A stretch of 64,000 bases of DNA from the NCBI RefSeq assembly GCF_004135735.1, contig NZ_CP012670.1, positions 992,001 to 1,056,000 on the forward strand. The letters run 5' to 3'. Below the pieces are notes generated by a model. The model was given only the letters and a program-made list of their open reading frames with translations, made no database searches and was not told the DNA's origin. The first letter of the stretch is position 1. Each line of letters starts with the position of its first letter. Shown here piece by piece: positions 48,409 to 56,871 of the stretch. The stretch is from Sorangium cellulosum (GTDB lineage Bacteria > Myxococcota_A > Polyangia > Polyangiales > Polyangiaceae). Position numbers and translations under genes: made by a program.

Positions 48409-48540
48409 AACAGGCCGGGAACAGGCCGGGAACAGGCCGGGAACAGGCCGGGAACAGGCCGGGAACAGGCCGGGAACAGGCCGGGAACAGGCCGGGAACA
48501 GGCCGGGAACAGACCGCGAGCAGCCCGCGAGCAGCCCGCG
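48409..48540. repeat. 11-bp tandem array, 12 units
   Basis: Nine perfect copies of AACAGGCCGGG run from 48409 to 48507 and three degenerate copies (AACAGACCGCG, then AGCAGCCCGCG twice) extend to 48540. It lies 74 bases upstream of the second PAS-STAS gene. The unit equals about one turn of DNA. Confidence 0.92.
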
Positions 48541-48613
48541 AGAAAACTATCGAGAGGCGAGGGCTCTATTCTCGACACCGGTTGCCCGGCTGATGTAGTC
48601 TGCGAGATTGGAC

Positions 48614-49747
48614 ATGGCTCAGCCCTGCAGCACGACCAGCACGCTCGACGACTTCCTCCTGCATTGTACGGACATGGTCTTCATCGCCAGCGAGGGCGGC
48701 GCGCTGCATCGCACGAGCAGCGCGCTCACGCGGGCGTTGAGCTCCGAGCTCCTCGATGCGGCCTCGCAAGCGGGGCTCGCCCCTCTGGTCTACGCTGACG
48801 ACAGGCGCGCGTTCGACGAGGCGTGGGGGCGCCTCCGCGGCGCGGCAGAGCCCATGGTCCTCGATCTGCGGCTCAAGACGGCGGATGGCTCCTTCAAGTT
48901 CTTCCAGTGCACCGCGCGATGGGTGCCCGAGAAGGGAGAGGTTTATGGAACGCTCCGCGACGCGGAGGAGCGAATCCGGCACGAGATACAGCTGAAGCTC
49001 TTCAAGGCGATCAACGACAATCTCCCCGTCTGCCTGTGGGCGATCGACACGCGAGGGGTCTTCGTCCTCCACGACGGCAAGGCGCTCGCGGCCGCCGGGC
49101 TCAGGCCGGGGCAGTTCCTCGGGCAGAATATGTTCGACATCTACCCGGAGGAGGGCACGAGGGAGCTGCGCAAGGCGCTCACGGGCACGATGTCTTACTT
49201 CGTGAACGAGATCGACGGCGTCCACTGGGCGGCCTGGTATTTGCCCATCCAGAACGAGCGCGGCGACGTCACCCACGTCGCGGGGATCAGCCTCGACATC
49301 ACGCCCGAGAAGCGCACCGAGCAGGAGCTCCGCGCGAAGCTCGATCTCATCCAGAGGCAGCAGCAGGTCATCCGCTCGCTGTCGACGCCGATCATCCAGG
49401 TGTGGGACCGCGTGCTCACGCTGCCGCTCGTCGGCATGTTCGACAGCGCGCGCGCCGCCGACGTGATGGAAGGGGTCCTCCGCGAGGTCGTCCGGACGCA
49501 GGCGCGCTACACCATCCTCGATCTCACCGGGATCGAGGCGATGGACACGGGGACGGCGGACCATCTCTTGAAGCTCGCCGGCGCCATAAGGCTCCTCGGC
49601 GCCGAGGCGATCATCACGGGCATCCACCCTGCCATCGCCCAGACCATCGTCGGGCTCGGCGTGGATCTCTCGTCGATCGAGACACGCTCGACGCTGCGGC
49701 AGGGGCTCGAGCACTGCATTCGCAGGATGAGCCGCGAGGCCAGTTAA
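48614..49747 (+). CDS. PAS-PAS-STAS (RsbR-like) protein 2
   Basis: A 377-residue protein. The first ~120 residues form a degenerate PAS-like sensor (DDFLLHCTDMVFIASEGGAL, LDLRLKTADGSFKFFQCTAR). Residues ~125-232 are a second PAS (KAINDNLPVCLWAIDTRGVF to VAGISLDITPEK). Residues ~255-370 are the STAS domain (TPIIQVWDRVLTLPLVGMFD, ILDLTGIEAMDTGTADHLLK, GIHPAIAQTIVGLGVDL) with Asp311-Thr312 at the phospho-acceptor site, so this copy keeps the Thr. The ATG at 48614 is preferred to the TTG at 48608. The upstream DNA is an 11-bp repeat array. Confidence 0.88.
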   Translation: MAQPCSTTSTLDDFLLHCTDMVFIASEGGALHRTSSALTRALSSELLDAASQAGLAPLVYADDRRAFDEAWGRLRGAAEPMVLDLRLKTADGSFKFFQCTARWVPEKGEVYGTLRDAEERIRHEIQLKLFKAINDNLPVCLWAIDTRGVFVLHDGKALAAAGLRPGQFLGQNMFDIYPEEGTRELRKALTGTMSYFVNEIDGVHWAAWYLPIQNERGDVTHVAGISLDITPEKRTEQELRAKLDLIQRQQQVIRSLSTPIIQVWDRVLTLPLVGMFDSARAADVMEGVLREVVRTQARYTILDLTGIEAMDTGTADHLLKLAGAIRLLGAEAIITGIHPAIAQTIVGLGVDLSSIETRSTLRQGLEHCIRRMSREAS

Positions 49748-50039
49748 CGCGGCGTGACGCTCCCTCGGCCGCCTGGCTCGGTCCGGCTTGGTCCGGCGCT
49801 CTGACGCGGCACGACATCCCGGGCCGCCCGGCGCGCGGCCGCCGTCTCGAGGCGGACGGCGTGACAGGTGCGACGACGTCGCCGGAGGGCGCCGCACCGG
49901 CGATGGATTCGCACGTCCGCCTCGACCCCCCTCGACCCATCGACCTCACGTGTCATGCGCGTGACATGAAGACCCCATGAGGAGCTCATGAGGGGTTGAT
50001 GTCGAAACGTCGAAATCCGGGGACAGGCGCGAGCTGCGC
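49748..50039. other. Intergenic region, no gene seen
   Basis: The stretch contains an inverted copy of a 22-base element also present near 28470 and otherwise shows no gene or clear structure. The promoter of the next gene starts at 50040. Confidence 0.4.
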
Positions 50040-50076
50040 TTGACCGAGTTTGTTTAAATAAGTATATTAACTTATT
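50040..50076 (+). promoter_or_regulatory. Sigma70-type promoter with overlapping dyad
   Basis: TTGACC (50040-50045) and TATATT (50063-50068) are separated by 17 bases, the optimal spacing. The perfect inverted repeat AATAAGT (50057-50063) / ACTTATT (50070-50076) covers the -10 box, so a repressor bound there would block transcription. The island of A/T is striking against the surrounding GC. It lies about 40 bases before the start of the SnoaL-like gene. Confidence 0.7.
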
Positions 50077-50118
50077 GGACCTTTGACGCGCGAGCACCCA
50101 ACGAAAGGGGTGAAATCC

Positions 50119-50727
50119 ATGAGCACGAACGGTGGTCGTTTCAGCAGCTTTCTGCGTCGTGTCTTGCCGGTTGCATCCATGCTCGCGCTCGCAGGCGCCG
50201 CCACCCTGTTGATCGCGCGCCCCGCGGAGGGGACGAGCTCGAACGGCCTGCCACGGCTCGAGGCGCTGCAGGAGATCGAGCAGCTCGAGTATTGTTACGC
50301 GGCCGGGACCGACGCGATCGGCCGCGGGGATCTGGCGAAGGGCAAGCAGATCTACTCGGAGTGCTTCACGCCGAACGCCCCGGTCGTGATATGGGCGGCC
50401 GGCACCGACACGGACGATCCGCCGGCCGTCTCGGTGCCGAGCGCCGACGCCTGGGCGGACCTCATCGACGATCTGTTCGCGGACTCCGGTTATGTCAGCA
50501 CGCAGCACCTGATCAGCAACATCCGCATCGACATCCTCCCCGGCGGCAGCACGGCGAAGATCACCTCCTACCTGATCGCGACGCACGTCTACGACCCGCT
50601 GGGCAGCGTCCAGGTGGCGCATGGCACGTACGAGAACGAGGCGGTCTTGACGCCCTCGGGCTGGAAGCTCAGCAAGCGCACGTTCCAGACCCTCTCGTTC
50701 ATGCGCGTCGACGCGCCCGCTCCCTGA
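50119..50727 (+). CDS. Secreted SnoaL-like (NTF2-fold) protein
   Basis: A 202-residue exported protein. The first ~40 residues are a signal sequence (FLRRVLPVASMLALAGAATLLIARPAEG). The mature part reads LEALQEIEQLEYCYAAGTDA, WADLIDDLFADSGYVSTQHL, ISNIRIDILPGGSTAKITSY and ends TLSFMRVDA, which is the NTF2-like/SnoaL fold of small ligand-binding or isomerase proteins. An AAAGGGG ribosome site precedes the ATG at 50119. A dyad-bearing promoter lies upstream, so expression is probably repressible. The ligand is unknown. Confidence 0.78.
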   Translation: MSTNGGRFSSFLRRVLPVASMLALAGAATLLIARPAEGTSSNGLPRLEALQEIEQLEYCYAAGTDAIGRGDLAKGKQIYSECFTPNAPVVIWAAGTDTDDPPAVSVPSADAWADLIDDLFADSGYVSTQHLISNIRIDILPGGSTAKITSYLIATHVYDPLGSVQVAHGTYENEAVLTPSGWKLSKRTFQTLSFMRVDAPAP

Positions 50728-50765
50728 GCTAGTACGTTATCCCCCACCCCTGGTAGAGGCGCCGC

Positions 50766-50892
50766 AGAGCGGCGGTCACCCGCACAGGAGACGGGCCCAG
50801 ATCGGCGTTTTCGGCGCGGAAGCGCGCTCCGGTGCGCTGAGCACCGAAAACGTCGAGATGGGCCCGTCTCCGAAGCGGGTGACCGCCGCTCT
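50766..50892. terminator. 127-bp long hairpin between convergent genes
   Basis: The outer arms AGAGCGGCGGTCACCCGC (50766-50783) and GCGGGTGACCGCCGCTCT (50875-50892) are perfect 18-base complements. Inside, GGAGACGGGCCCA pairs with TGGGCCCGTCTCC and CGTTTTCGG with CCGAAAACG. The element occupies most of the gap between the SnoaL-like gene and the convergent hypothetical gene, whose stop lies in its right end. It could terminate both or be a small inverted-repeat mobile element (MITE). Confidence 0.75.
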
Positions 50893-51394
50893 AGTCCCAG
50901 CGCTCGGACAGCACGGCCCTCATCCGGTCGATGCGCAGGGCGCGCTCCAGCGCGCGGCCCTCGAACGCGCTGAGCAGGGAGGGGAGGGCCTGCCGGGCCA
51001 GGGCCAGGAGCGCGCGGCGGCGGACCTCGGCGTCGAGCCTGCCCTCGGTGAGGATCTGGCTGAAGGCGAGGGCGAGGATCGCCTCGTCGCGGGTGAGCAG
51101 GCTGTACTCGTCCTGCTCGCCGAGGGCCTGGACCTCCGCCGCGTCCACGGCGTCCCAGCCTGCGTTGTCGACCTCCCAGCGCTCGAGCAGCGCGTCGAGG
51201 AGCTCGAGGGGGCTCCTCGTCGGGTGCTCGTCACGGAAGTCGCGGAACGCGGCGAGGGTCTCGTGCGCGGTCTCGTTGCCGAAGGGGGCGGTCTCCTCGG
51301 TGAGCGACCAGAAGAACGGGTCGGTGAGGGCAGCGACGGCCCGGGGGTGGCTGTCCTCGGGGGAGAGATCGGGCAGATCGGGCGCTTCGGTCAT
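50891..51394 (-). CDS. Hypothetical acidic protein, 167 aa
   Basis: The product is soluble, acidic at the start and helical (TLAAFRDFRDEHPTRSPLEL, LTRDEAILALAFSQILTEGR, ALLALARQALPSLLSAFEGR). I do not recognise a family. The stop overlaps the outer arm of the long hairpin. Upstream is a 398-base gap shared with the divergent FMN reductase gene. Confidence 0.65.
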   Translation of the reverse strand: MTEAPDLPDLSPEDSHPRAVAALTDPFFWSLTEETAPFGNETAHETLAAFRDFRDEHPTRSPLELLDALLERWEVDNAGWDAVDAAEVQALGEQDEYSLLTRDEAILALAFSQILTEGRLDAEVRRRALLALARQALPSLLSAFEGRALERALRIDRMRAVLSERWD

Positions 51395-51792
51395 GGGGGG
51401 GTGGCTCTCCGTCGGGTGAGGCGGCCGCGCCGCGCGGCCACTCTACCGCGCCGGAGCGCAGGGCGCCCTCCGGCCCGGGGCCCTGGCTCCCGGCGCGCGC
51501 CGGCGCCGCCGACCCCGGCGCCGCCAACCCCGGCGCAGCGACGGCCGCCGCGCGGCGCCGCCCGGCAGACCCGGCCGCCCGCGGCCCGCAGGCGCGCGCC
51601 CGTGCCGACGGATTGACCATTGTCCAACATGTTGGCGTCCTCTCTGACCTGCTGGACATCGTGGTTTACCCTGAAGGCATCTGGAGCTCAGCGCCAGCCG
51701 CCCTCCGGCCCGAGGGCCCGGCCTGCGCCGCCGAGCGCGAACGGATCAACGTCGGTCAACGAAAACACCACTCGTCGCAGGAGAGCGCCATC
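51395..51792. other. Divergent intergenic region with palindrome CCAACATGTTGG
   Basis: Apart from GC-rich low-complexity DNA, a perfect 12-base palindrome CCAACATGTTGG lies at 51624-51635 in a less GC-rich patch (about 51615-51670) upstream of the FMN reductase gene. Such dyads are typical operators of MarR or TetR-type regulators. No regulator gene is adjacent. Confidence 0.45.
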
Positions 51793-52374
51793 ATGAAGGT
51801 AGCCATCTTGGTCGGTAGCGTGAGGATCGGGAGACAGTCGCACAAGATCGCCCACCACGTGGAGCGGAGGCTCCAGGAGAGGGGCATCGCGGTCGACCTG
51901 ATCGACCTGGCCGCGGACCCGCTGCCGATCCTGGAGGAGCGCTCCGGTCGGGATCCGGAGCTCCAGGCGCGGGTCGAGCGCCTGAGCGAGCGCCTCCAGG
52001 CCGCGGACGCCCTGCTGCTCGTGACGCCGGAGTATCACGGCAGCTTCTCCGGCGTGCTGAAGAACGCGCTGGATTATTTCTGGGAGGAGTTCAACCGAAA
52101 GCCGATCGGCGTGGTCGCGGTCTCGGCGGGGAAGATGGGAGGCATCAACGCCTCGACCCAGCTCCAGCACGTGATCCTGAGCCTGGGGGCCTTCCCGCTG
52201 CCCACGAAGCTGCTCGTCCCTGAGGTCCAGAGCGTGTTCGACGAGTCGCTCCAGGTGAAGAGCGAGCCGGTCGCGAAGCTGACCACCCGGTTCCTGGAGG
52301 AGTTCCTGTGGTTCGCCCACGCCGTCGTCCAGGCGAAGCGAGCGCCCCAATCCTCCTGGCTGTCCGTCGCGTAG
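51793..52374 (+). CDS. NAD(P)H-dependent FMN reductase
   Basis: A 193-residue flavodoxin-fold enzyme. VAILVGSVRIGRQSHKIAHH is the FMN-phosphate loop, TPEYHGSFSGVLKNALDYF is the family signature, and VAVSAGKMGGINASTQLQHV completes the FMN site. Such reductases supply reduced flavin or reduce quinones and azo or chromate compounds. The ATG at 51793 is the only suitable start. The upstream palindrome suggests it is inducible. Confidence 0.9.
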   Translation: MKVAILVGSVRIGRQSHKIAHHVERRLQERGIAVDLIDLAADPLPILEERSGRDPELQARVERLSERLQAADALLLVTPEYHGSFSGVLKNALDYFWEEFNRKPIGVVAVSAGKMGGINASTQLQHVILSLGAFPLPTKLLVPEVQSVFDESLQVKSEPVAKLTTRFLEEFLWFAHAVVQAKRAPQSSWLSVA

Positions 52375-52392
52375 GCGCCCGCCGGCCGCGGC

Positions 52393-53316
52393 TCAGTGGC
52401 CCTTCTCTTCGCCGCCCAGAAGCCGCTTCGCCGCGGTCACGACGCCCAGCACCACCGCGCCCGCCACGACGCCGACCACGGCGTCGGCCAGCGTCGGCAC
52501 CACGGCGCCGAGCACCGGGCCGGCGCCGTGGGCCACGCCCTCGATCCCGTGGTGCAGCGCCGGCACGCCGTGCGTCAGGATGCCGCCGCCGACCAGGAAC
52601 ATCGCCGCCGTGCCGGCGATCGACAGGCCCTTCATCAGCCAGGGCGCCGTCTTCAGGAGGCCGCGGCCCAGCGACCGCTGCAGCGAGCCGCCCTGCTGGC
52701 TCAGGTACAGGCCAGCGTCGTCGAGCTTCACGATGCCGGCGACGAGGCCGTAGACGCCCACCGTGATGATCACGGCGATGCCGCACAGCACCGCCACCTG
52801 GGTGCCGAACGACGCCCCCGCCACGGTGCCCAGGGTGATCGCCATGATCTCGGCCGACAGGATGAAGTCGGTGCGCACCGCGCCCTTGATCTTGTCCCTC
52901 TCGAAGGCCACGAGGTCGATCTTCGGGTCGGTGACCGCCTGGACCAGCTCGGCGTGGCGCGCCTTGTCCTCCTCCTCGCTGTGCAGCAGCTTGTGGGCGA
53001 GCTTCTCGAAGCCCTCGTAACAGAGGAAGCCGCCGCCCACCATCAGCAGCGGGGTGACGGCCCAGGGCGCGAAGGCGCTGATCGCCAGCGCCGCCGGCAC
53101 CAGCATGGCCTTGTTGAGCAACGAGCCCTTGGCCACCGCCAGCACGACGGGCAGCTCGCGATCGGCGGAGATCCCGGTCACCTGCTGGGCGTTCAGCGCC
53201 AGGTCGTCGCCCAGCACGCCGGCGGTCTTCTTGGTGGCCACCTTGGTCAGCACGGCCACGTCGTCCAGCAGGGTGGCGATGTCGTCGATCAGGGCGAGCA
53301 GGCTGCTTCCGGCCAT
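52393..53316 (-). CDS. DUF808 (YedI-like) membrane protein
   Basis: A 307-residue inner-membrane protein. The start [20 protein letters not shown] (continuing [19 protein letters not shown]) is the DUF808 signature. Several hydrophobic segments follow ([95 protein letters not shown]). The function of the family is unknown. The ATG at 53316 is the family start; the longer frame upstream is not similar. It converges on the FMN reductase gene with 18 bases between. Confidence 0.9.
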   Translation of the reverse strand: MAGSSLLALIDDIATLLDDVAVLTKVATKKTAGVLGDDLALNAQQVTGISADRELPVVLAVAKGSLLNKAMLVPAALAISAFAPWAVTPLLMVGGGFLCYEGFEKLAHKLLHSEEEDKARHAELVQAVTDPKIDLVAFERDKIKGAVRTDFILSAEIMAITLGTVAGASFGTQVAVLCGIAVIITVGVYGLVAGIVKLDDAGLYLSQQGGSLQRSLGRGLLKTAPWLMKGLSIAGTAAMFLVGGGILTHGVPALHHGIEGVAHGAGPVLGAVVPTLADAVVGVVAGAVVLGVVTAAKRLLGGEEKGH

Positions 53317-53480
53317 GGAAAAGATCCTCGTCGTCGGATGAATGGGGTCGATCGCGTCGCGGCGGCGCCGCCGGGCGGCGACCGTCGCGCCGGCATGGTA
53401 GCGGGCGGCGGGCTCGTCGGATCGAAGATCCTTTGCGGAGGGGCCGACGCGGCGGGCCGTCGGACCGTCGGAGGCGACGG

Positions 53481-54044
53481 CTACGGGAGCTCCCAGCGCT
53501 GCGCGTCCCCTCGGCACGCGGGCGGGCAGCCTTCGCCGTTCGGGTACGAGGTCTTGTACTCGGGGGTGAAGCTCCGCTCTCCGAGGACGGCGCCATCCCG
53601 CCGCGCCACGACGTCGACGCGCGCCGGCGTGCCGTGGATCGCGATCCCCTGCGTGAACTGGCCGGGGACCGGGGTGCAGCTCTGGGAGACGGAGTCGCTA
53701 TCCCTCGTCTCCGTGCACGTGGTCACGGGATTGACCGAGACCATGACGGTCGGGCTGCACTGGACGAACACGCCGCCGCCGCCGGGCTGCGGCGTGTTCG
53801 TCCAGCGGTAGGCGCACGACACCGCGTCGCCGTCCACCGTGAGCTCCAGCGTGTACTCGCCCGCCGGCCAGCTCTTGTCCGCCGTCCCGGTGAGGATGGA
53901 GAAGCTGTTGACGCAGCCCATCTCGGTGCATTGCTTCGTGGCGCAGCCGGACGCGGCGGCGGTCACGGCGAGCCCGGCGACGAGCGCGGCGGCCTTGCGC
54001 GCGCCGGAGCCGAGTGGGACGAGGGGAAAAAGAGACGAAGTCAC
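53481..54044 (-). CDS. Lipoprotein of unknown function, 187 aa
   Basis: From the GTG at 54044, with AGGAGG eight bases upstream, the product starts with a lipoprotein signal ([20 protein letters not shown]). The mature part is beta-rich with about ten Cys ([32 protein letters not shown]) and the likely Ig-like strand [20 protein letters not shown]. No family is recognised. Longer starts upstream are Arg-rich and improbable. Confidence 0.7.
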   Translation of the reverse strand: MTSSLFPLVPLGSGARKAAALVAGLAVTAAASGCATKQCTEMGCVNSFSILTGTADKSWPAGEYTLELTVDGDAVSCAYRWTNTPQPGGGGVFVQCSPTVMVSVNPVTTCTETRDSDSVSQSCTPVPGQFTQGIAIHGTPARVDVVARRDGAVLGERSFTPEYKTSYPNGEGCPPACRGDAQRWELP

Positions 54045-54239
54045 AGGGGCATCCTCCTCTCCGGCGGAACCGCCGGGGTCGACCCGCAGGCGTAGCAACG
54101 GGCAGGCCACCTGCGCGGACGCGAGGGCCCGGTTCTCGTGACGCTTTGCACCGCGCGCACGCCCAGCGACACATGACAGGCGTGTCAGGGCGACATGCGG
54201 TTCGAGGCGATGCCGCAAGGCGGGGGCAGGCCGCTGGAT

Positions 54240-54310
54240 GTCTTCTTGGCGTCGTTGGCGCCATGGCGGTTCTCCTGCTGATCCGGGGCACGTTCCCGCA
54301 GTCGTGCTAG
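54240..54310 (+). repeat. Dispersed ~67-bp repeat, copy B
   Basis: This copy matches 25717-25783 in the same orientation. It ends at the stop of the CGNR gene, as copy A ends at the stop of the alginate-lyase-like gene. On the plus strand it encodes LGVVGAMAVLLLIRG ending at TAG. Confidence 0.6.
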
Positions 54311-54915
54311 CCGCCCCGATGCCGGTGGTAGTGAGCGGCCACCTTCCTCCGGTTGCCGCACAGATCCATGCTGCACCAGCGCCGGGCGTGGTTCTTCGAG
54401 GTGTCGTGGAAGTAGAGGACGCAGTCGGGGTTCCCGCAGCGCTTCACGAGCCCCGGATCCACGTCGCAGAGCAGGCCCGCGGCCGCCTCGGCGATGGGGC
54501 GGAGGAGCTGCGCCGGCTCGTCGATCCGCACATGGACCCGGCGCACGAACCCGCCGCGCGCCCGCGCGACCTCGGTGGACCCCGCGTCGAGGCGGAGCGC
54601 CCGGTTGAGCGCGTCGAGCGCGCCCTGGCCTGACGCGCCGCGCTCGCGCGGCCGCTCGATCAGCGCGCGCAGCGCCGCCCGGAGCTCGTGCGCCCGCTCC
54701 ACGGCGCGCGCCCCCTCGTTCGACCCCTCCCAGCGCTCGAGGACGCCCGCCGCGGCCGCGCGATCGAGGAAGCCCGCCTCCTCGGACCAGCCGACCAGGC
54801 TGCGCAGATCCGGGAGCAAGTCCACCCGGCCGCCGCGCTGCACCGGCTCGGTGTTGAGGAAATCGAGCGCCCGGTGATTGCCGAGCCAGAGGAAACGCGA
54901 CGCGCTGCTAACCAT
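54307..54915 (-). CDS. CGNR zinc-finger / ABATE domain regulator
   Basis: A 202-residue protein. The N-terminal ABATE domain (FLWLGNHRALDFLNTEP, LRSLVGWSEEAGFLD) is thought to sense a small stress metabolite. The C-terminal CGNR finger has CGNPDCVLYFHDTSKNHARR then WCSMDLCGNRRKVAAHYHR, with the four zinc Cys and the signature CGNR. Such proteins regulate neighbouring genes. It is divergent from the alpha/beta hydrolase gene; the dyad at 54927-54961 in between is a candidate operator. Confidence 0.92.
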   Translation of the reverse strand: MVSSASRFLWLGNHRALDFLNTEPVQRGGRVDLLPDLRSLVGWSEEAGFLDRAAAAGVLERWEGSNEGARAVERAHELRAALRALIERPRERGASGQGALDALNRALRLDAGSTEVARARGGFVRRVHVRIDEPAQLLRPIAEAAAGLLCDVDPGLVKRCGNPDCVLYFHDTSKNHARRWCSMDLCGNRRKVAAHYHRHRGG

Positions 54916-54926
54916 CGACCACCCAC

Positions 54927-54961
54927 TTGACTGGTTAGCATGCCGGCCATATAACCGTCAA
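54927..54961. promoter_or_regulatory. Imperfect inverted repeat between divergent genes (candidate CGNR operator)
   Basis: TTGACTGGTTA (54927-54937) faces TAACC-GTCAA (54952-54961) across 14 bases; the arms match apart from one missing base. It lies in the 67-base gap between the CGNR regulator and the hydrolase gene, so one protein could control both. The left arm starts with TTGAC and could also be part of a -35 box. Confidence 0.5.
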
Positions 54962-54982
54962 AGTCAGCGAATGGAGGTTAGT

Positions 54983-56227
54983 ATGAGGCGCGAGGGGAGC
55001 GTGAACGTGGGGCCCGGGCGATCGGCGGTGCGATCTCGGGAGGTCGATCCGGCGAGGACCGGGGACATGGGCGCCGCGCAGGGCACGGCCGGTCTCGCGG
55101 AGGCCGCGGCGGGGCGGCGCTCCGGGCTCGCGCGGCTCGGCCGGGCCGTGGGCGGGCTGGCTTCCGCCGCGCTCGTCGCCGCGCTCGCGGGCTGCGCCAC
55201 CCCGGCGCTCGCGCCGGGCAGCCACGCCGCCGCGCCGGGCAGCCACGCCGCCGCGCCGGGCAGCCACGCCGCCGCGCCGGGCAGCGCCAGCGCGCCGGCC
55301 GACGCACACGCAGGGGACCGGGCGCCGGCGGCGGCGCCCGACGCGGTGTGGCCGGACAAGACGCGCTACCGCACCGTGGAGGTGCGAGGTCGCCGGATCT
55401 TCTACCGCGAGGCCGGGCGCCGCGATCGCCCCGTGCTGCTCCTGCTCCACGGCTTCCCGTCGTCGTCCCACGAGTACCGGGAGCTGATCCCGCTGCTGTC
55501 GGGCCGGTATCGCGTGGTGGCGCCGGACTACCCGGGATCGGGCTACAGCGATCGCCCCTCTCCGTCCGAGGTCACGTACACGTTCGACTTCCTCGCGGAG
55601 CACATCACCGGCTTCACCGAGGCGCTCGGGCTCACGCGGTACGTGATCTACATGCATGATTTCGGCGGGCCGGTCGGGTTCCGTGTCGCCATGGCCCACC
55701 CCGAGCGGCTGCGCGGGCTCGTCGTGCAGAACGCCAACGCGTATGTCGACGGCCTGTCCGAGGCGCTGCGGGAGGGGATCCAGCACGCCCACGAGGACCG
55801 GTCCCCGGCCACCGCCGCTGTCGTGGCCCAGCTCGTCAGCGCCGCGGGGGTCAAGGAAGAGCAATATCTCCGGCACGTGCCGGCGGCGCAGCGCGAGCGC
55901 GTGAGCCCCGATGCCTGGACCCACGACCTCGCCTTCCTGGCCACCCCGGAGGACCGCGCGATCCAGGTCCAGCTCCTCCAGGACTACCAGACGAACGTCA
56001 ACGCCTATCCGTCATGGCAGGCGTTCCTGCGCGCCCGGAAGCCGCCGACCCTCATCGTGTGGGGGCGCGACGACGCGGATTTCATCCGCGCCGGCGCGAA
56101 GGCGTACCTCCGCGATCTGCCCGACGCGGAGCTCCACTTGCTCGACGCGGGGCACTTCGCCGTGGAGGAGCGGCCGGTCGAGATCGCCCAGCACATCACG
56201 CGCTTCATGGAGCGGCTCCCTCGCTGA
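54983..56227 (+). CDS. Alpha/beta hydrolase lipoprotein, haloalkane dehalogenase/epoxide hydrolase-like
   Basis: A 414-residue exported hydrolase with GGAGG five bases before the ATG. A membrane/lipoprotein segment (GLASAALVAALAGC, Cys about residue 71) is followed by a linker of repeated PGSHAAA units (four copies, 21 bp each in DNA). The catalytic domain has LLLHGFPSSSHEYRELIPLL, the nucleophile elbow YMHDFGGPVGF with Asp in place of Ser, and GHFAVEE for the catalytic His. The Asp nucleophile is that of haloalkane dehalogenases and epoxide hydrolases. The linker is variable DNA. It is divergent from the CGNR gene. Confidence 0.85.
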   Translation: MRREGSVNVGPGRSAVRSREVDPARTGDMGAAQGTAGLAEAAAGRRSGLARLGRAVGGLASAALVAALAGCATPALAPGSHAAAPGSHAAAPGSHAAAPGSASAPADAHAGDRAPAAAPDAVWPDKTRYRTVEVRGRRIFYREAGRRDRPVLLLLHGFPSSSHEYRELIPLLSGRYRVVAPDYPGSGYSDRPSPSEVTYTFDFLAEHITGFTEALGLTRYVIYMHDFGGPVGFRVAMAHPERLRGLVVQNANAYVDGLSEALREGIQHAHEDRSPATAAVVAQLVSAAGVKEEQYLRHVPAAQRERVSPDAWTHDLAFLATPEDRAIQVQLLQDYQTNVNAYPSWQAFLRARKPPTLIVWGRDDADFIRAGAKAYLRDLPDAELHLLDAGHFAVEERPVEIAQHITRFMERLPR

Positions 56228-56377
56228 GCCCGGGCGGCGTCGCGCCCCCCGCGCGCCGGCGCGGCGCCGCCCGCCCGCGCGGCAGGGCGCCTCGCCTCGC
56301 CGCGGGGCGGGGAAGGGGTTGCCATGATCGAGATATTCGAGGACGGTGGGTCCGAGGAAGGTTCGCTGGAGGTGCAG

Positions 56378-56860
56378 ATGAGTCAGGAAGCCGCCGTGTC
56401 CCGTCCACCGCTGCCGCCGTTCACCGCCGAGACCGCCGCCCAGAAGGCGCGCCTCGCCGAGGACGCCTGGAACAGCCGAGAGCCCGCGCGCGTGGCGCTG
56501 GCGTACACCGTCGATAGCCGCTGGCGCAACCGGGCCGAGTTCCTCGAGGGACGGGAGGCGATCGAGGCGTTCCTGCGCCGGAAATGGCAGCGGGAGCTCG
56601 ATTACCGGTTGATCAAGGAGGTCTGGGCGTTCACGGCGGACCGGATCGCCGTGCGCTTCGTCTACGAGTGGCACGACGACAGCGGGAACTGGTACCGATC
56701 CCACGGCAACGAACAGTGGGAGTTCGACGCGCGCGGGCTCATGCGGCGCCGCGAGGCGAGCATCAACGACGTGCGGATCGCGGCGGAAGAGCGGAAGTTC
56801 CGCTGGCCGCTCGGGAGGCGGCCGGACGATCACCCCGGGCTGAGCGAGCTCGGGCTGTAG
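56378..56860 (+). CDS. DUF1348 / NTF2-like protein
   Basis: A 160-residue soluble protein. [41 protein letters not shown] and [20 protein letters not shown] with [20 protein letters not shown] are the conserved blocks of the DUF1348 family, an NTF2-like fold of unknown role. The ATG at 56378 has GGAGG six bases upstream; the ATG at 56324 would add an unrelated acidic leader. It is 11 bases upstream of the truncated transglutaminase-like frame. Confidence 0.88.
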   Translation: MSQEAAVSRPPLPPFTAETAAQKARLAEDAWNSREPARVALAYTVDSRWRNRAEFLEGREAIEAFLRRKWQRELDYRLIKEVWAFTADRIAVRFVYEWHDDSGNWYRSHGNEQWEFDARGLMRRREASINDVRIAAEERKFRWPLGRRPDDHPGLSELGL

Positions 56861-56871
56861 CGGAGGAGCGC

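Noticed and set aside
48409..48540. Possible coding of a repetitive peptide by the AACAGGCCGGG array
   Set aside because: The 11-bp period shifts frame each unit, and no start with a ribosome site reads through it.
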